From contig JAHIZR010000359.1 of NCBI GenBank assembly GCA_018814465.1, forward strand, positions 1 to 8,875: DNA of 8,875 bases, given 5' to 3'. Below are positions 7,701 to 8,875 of the stretch, piece by piece. The notes under the pieces are model-generated. The model ran no database searches. It was not told the DNA's origin and worked only from the letters and a program-made list of their open reading frames with translations. Origin of the DNA: a bacterium (GTDB lineage: Bacteria > Electryoneota > RPQS01). Position numbers and translations under genes: made by a program. Positions within the stretch are counted from its first letter, which is position 1. Each line of letters begins with the position of its first letter.

Positions 7701-8875
7701 ACGGCCACTATTCCCACTACTGGGACTGGTACGACCGCGATAATCAGGGCAACTACACGTATTATTACGACTGGTCCTCGCTGCCGAATATTAATCACAA
7801 CAATCCCGAGTGCGCGCAATACTGGATTGACATGTGCAAATACTGGATCTCCGAGTTCGATATCGACGGCTATCGCTGCGACGTTGCTTGGGGACCCCAG
7901 CAGCGCTCGCCGCAGTTCTGGGTTAACTGGAGACAGCAACTGAAGGAGATCAAGCCCGAAGTCATGCTCTTTGCCGAGGCCGGAGCCAACGACTTCACGA
8001 TCCTTACCGACCGCTTCGATCTGGCTAAAGACTGGAACCTGCATCATGAAGGCCCTGCGGCTTTCACGAATATGTTCCCCGCGATTCCCAGTTTCTCGAA
8101 TCTCACCGACCTGATCACTAACTACGGCTTCCCGTGGCCGCAGTATAAAGGCCCGCTGCGCTTCATGGAGAATCACGACGAAGCGCGCTATATCTCCATC
8201 AAGACTCCCGCGCAGACAAGGCTCGTTGCCACCCTGCTGATGAGCATTCCCGGCATTCCCATGCTCTATGCCGGACAGGAAATCGGCACCACCTCGCAGC
8301 GCGGATTGATTCCATGGGGAACCGATCCCAATAACTTCTATCCGCTTTACCATCGCCTGACGAATGCTCGCAGCCAGCTTCCCGCCATGCGGACAGGCGA
8401 CTTCACACTGATCGGCAACGACCAAAGCGGGGCCTGCTACAGCTATGCCCGCACGATGGACGGCGAATTCCCCGTGGTCTTCCTCGGTAATTTCTCCTCT
8501 ACCTCGCAGCTTGTCACAGTGACGCTCGACGCGGAACTGCTGGGCATTCATCCGGATTCCACTTATGTCGTGACCGAGTTGAACGCAGGTACCAATTTTT
8601 CACGTCTTGGTTCGGAATTAACCGGAATCTTCACCAGCCTCTCTCCCTATTCAGGCCGCGTCTGGGCGATCGGAGATTCCGCGCTGATTCTGGTGGATGC
8701 CGATCCGCAACTTCCTGAATTGCCCGACCGTATCGAACTGCTTCCGGCTTATCCGAATCCCTTTAATCCTTCCACCACGATTCCGCTCGCATTGAACCAG
8801 ACTCGGCAGGTACACTTAGCTATCTATGACGTGCTCGGGCGCGAGGTTGCAACGCTGGTCGATGGAACGATGACC
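4763..8875 (+). CDS. Large secreted GH13 alpha-amylase-family enzyme with multiple starch-binding modules and T9SS sorting domain (3'-truncated)
   Basis: Open for 1,371 codons with no stop before the window edge. A Sec signal peptide (residues 1-18, cleavage after CFA) supports the ATG at 4763, with AAAGG 8 bases upstream. Domains in order: two CBM25/26-like modules (about 22-138 and 142-254; each with HWGV, GNW and WDNNG..NW), a CBM48/CBM20-like module (about 262-352; AGTFNGW, EYKFVV), an Ig-like stretch (about 355-455), an unassigned block (457-676), an Ig-like domain (about 683-770) and a PKD-like domain (about 772-862). The GH13 barrel starts near residue 873 (MYEIFVRSYS). Catalytic regions are intact: DMVINH (D961, H966), GYRCD (R1038, nucleophile D1040), FAEAG (acid/base E1072) and ENHDEAR (H1138, D1139); LPNIN is at 1007-1011. 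A beta C-domain follows, then YPNPFNPS (1330-1337) opens the sorting domain; about 40 residues are probably missing. It should hydrolyse (or transglycosylate) alpha-1,4-glucans at the cell surface; exact specificity is not readable here. Confidence 0.92.
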   Translation, partial: MKSALRILFLLTAAACFAQTAWWEPVAPRIGDEVTFYYDANVGTLAPGSSIVMHWGVLDPGTGNWSTPPAEIWPAGSVLWTDNVALRSPMTNDGSGVYALTIDFNNEVEHIAFVFSSGPNDWDNNGGNNWVLDFLEEGLVSWWTPAEPEPGDAITIYYDCGPGTLPNNATNVILHWGVNEVGHGNWSLAPEEIRPAGTIVDGVACRTPMINGGNGVFNLTINTNQDIYTLHYVTTDGTNWDNNGDQNWDIFLEEPPPVTMTHRIFRFDPRSAFASFSGTINSLNLAGTFNGWSTAANPLTDVDPYGNYYGEVELPLGEVEYKFVVNSNNWQIDPDNPRNAPGGFNNSLMTVVADSFPQVYNISPFENSVFDVGSNVVVSMKIRSGDFGPGIDGMSVYVDGENWPSDWDAPTSTLTLDPLSSVEGARSIRVIVQDSSGRSSTNYLAYGFRNEHALYVDPLADFAYDGDAASDLTMFIAREWSNGDSIMFEFFLSEVDRDLSMILFSIAAETGSYSQMEGLDAEIALPGLNSGSATMLLLDPTNANFDSDIHNRLHAGGSLANDGPAVSVRFLPEEQAVLCAVAADDLTSFLGSYQEAWYYTCATLLPGSAAEGYCHEITAAEGGIDGIEEPDIYDAMFFMASDLEAKMFLNYGLNRRMTLDAPGRGVAAILPDDIGPNIQTPGPVCQILTRGAETTDDTQTIVGRVTSDIGLSWVRLFRNGNLIPVTMSADTFSVNVTLLEGANTFSIEACDVATDTGRSAAMIFTLVVDHSPQVSLFAGIAGNTVSLNASATTDPDDDPMDFLWIPDPDNPSAVTLSNANTSIATFDLPTVPGEYYFDLTVSDPDENSSNGRTFIRKYESAGGSPFQNNESADWVMNAVMYEIFVRSYSASGDFDGITADLDRIKSLGVDVIWLMPIFEGPSDHGYEITDYYAIEQDYGTAADFHELVEGCHERGIKIILDMVINHTGIGHSFMQDCIRNGHYSHYWDWYDRDNQGNYTYYYDWSSLPNINHNNPECAQYWIDMCKYWISEFDIDGYRCDVAWGPQQRSPQFWVNWRQQLKEIKPEVMLFAEAGANDFTILTDRFDLAKDWNLHHEGPAAFTNMFPAIPSFSNLTDLITNYGFPWPQYKGPLRFMENHDEARYISIKTPAQTRLVATLLMSIPGIPMLYAGQEIGTTSQRGLIPWGTDPNNFYPLYHRLTNARSQLPAMRTGDFTLIGNDQSGACYSYARTMDGEFPVVFLGNFSSTSQLVTVTLDAELLGIHPDSTYVVTELNAGTNFSRLGSELTGIFTSLSPYSGRVWAIGDSALILVDADPQLPELPDRIELLPAYPNPFNPSTTIPLALNQTRQVHLAIYDVLGREVATLVDGTMT
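4826..5524 (+). repeat. Tandem CBM25/26-like modules at the N terminus of the GH13 enzyme
   Basis: Two protein-level copies of about 115 residues lie at 4826-5176 and 5186-5524, offset by about 120 residues. Shared landmarks are WW near the start, PGD or IGD before a Y-Y strand, HWGV, a GNWS turn, a P-A-G then R-[ST]-PM segment, and a closing WDNNG-x2-NW. The closing motif is typical of CBM25/CBM26-type starch-binding folds; family assignment is from recognition, not a profile search. The DNA has diverged widely. Confidence 0.75.
7379..8500 (+). other. GH13 (beta/alpha)8 catalytic domain of the amylase-family enzyme
   Basis: This marks the catalytic part inside the large enzyme, about residues 873-1245. 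All four classical GH13 regions are present in order, with the catalytic triad D1040, E1072 and D1139. Region I Asn (N965) and His (H966) and region IV His (H1138) are also kept, so the barrel should be active. The boundary with the following beta C-domain is approximate. Confidence 0.88.

Noticed and set aside
7392..7943. Plus-strand open frame in another phase within the GH13 domain
   Set aside because: Its translation is low-complexity (Ser/Thr/Arg rich) and it overlaps the region I-II motifs of the real frame; no frameshift is needed because the main frame runs unbroken through it.
7427..8551. Long minus-strand open frame (374 codons) opposite the GH13 catalytic domain
   Set aside because: The plus strand here encodes an intact GH13 barrel with every catalytic motif; the antisense product shows no recognisable domain and is a by-product of codon bias.
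1..8875. CRISPR arrays, tRNA/rRNA genes, insertion sequences
   Set aside because: No regularly spaced short repeats, cloverleaf-like or rRNA-like sequence, or transposase coding was seen; nearly all of the window is occupied by four long genes.

Overview
The window is a run of four same-strand genes for exported proteins. The first is cut at the left edge and the last at the right edge. The two 3'-intact sorted-type proteins and the cut-off fourth one carry C-terminal domains of the type IX secretion system (T9SS) type A sorting kind, or close relatives. One short form is NFPNPFN in the third gene and YPNPFNPS in the fourth; the first gene has the variant VYPNPY. The second gene is a PorV/PorQ-family outer-membrane barrel. 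This combination points to a Gram-negative member of the Fibrobacterota-Chlorobiota-Bacteroidota (FCB) group. The moderately GC-rich sequence and the style of the domains suggest a candidate or environmental phylum (for example KSB1, Marinimicrobia or Electryoneota-like) rather than classical Bacteroides. That placement is inference; no rRNA or marker gene is present.

Layout. (1) 2-2020: the C-terminal 672 residues of a large exported protein with a fibronectin type III-like domain, a long unassigned beta-rich region and a terminal sorting-like domain. (2) 2017-3048: the PorV/PorQ-family barrel, overlapping gene 1 by ATGA and therefore probably translationally coupled to it. (3) 3126-4622: a 498-residue secreted protein with no catalytic domain, made of two CBM20-like starch-binding modules, a third related-looking module and a T9SS sorting domain, preceded by a perfect AGGAGG ribosome binding site. 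(4) 4763-8875 and beyond: a very large secreted GH13 alpha-amylase-family enzyme. It has two tandem CBM25/26-like modules, a CBM48/CBM20-like module, Ig-like and PKD-like spacers and an unassigned block of about 220 residues. The full GH13 barrel with all catalytic residues follows, then the start of a sorting domain cut by the window edge. This gene is open to the last base, with no stop in 1,371 codons.

The only non-coding stretches are 3049-3125 and 4623-4762. The second holds a strong palindromic hairpin at 4657-4692, which is either a terminator or a dispersed repeat.

How they may work together (inference): genes 3 and 4 look like a cell-surface alpha-glucan (starch or glycogen) capture and cleavage pair, exported by Sec and then T9SS. 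The PorV-like protein belongs to the family that shuttles T9SS cargo to the attachment machinery. The arrangement is analogous in logic to the Bacteroides Sus system (SusE/F binding proteins plus SusG amylase), but it uses T9SS sorting domains instead of lipoprotein anchors. No SusC/SusD pair is visible here. No RNA genes, mobile elements or CRISPR arrays were seen.
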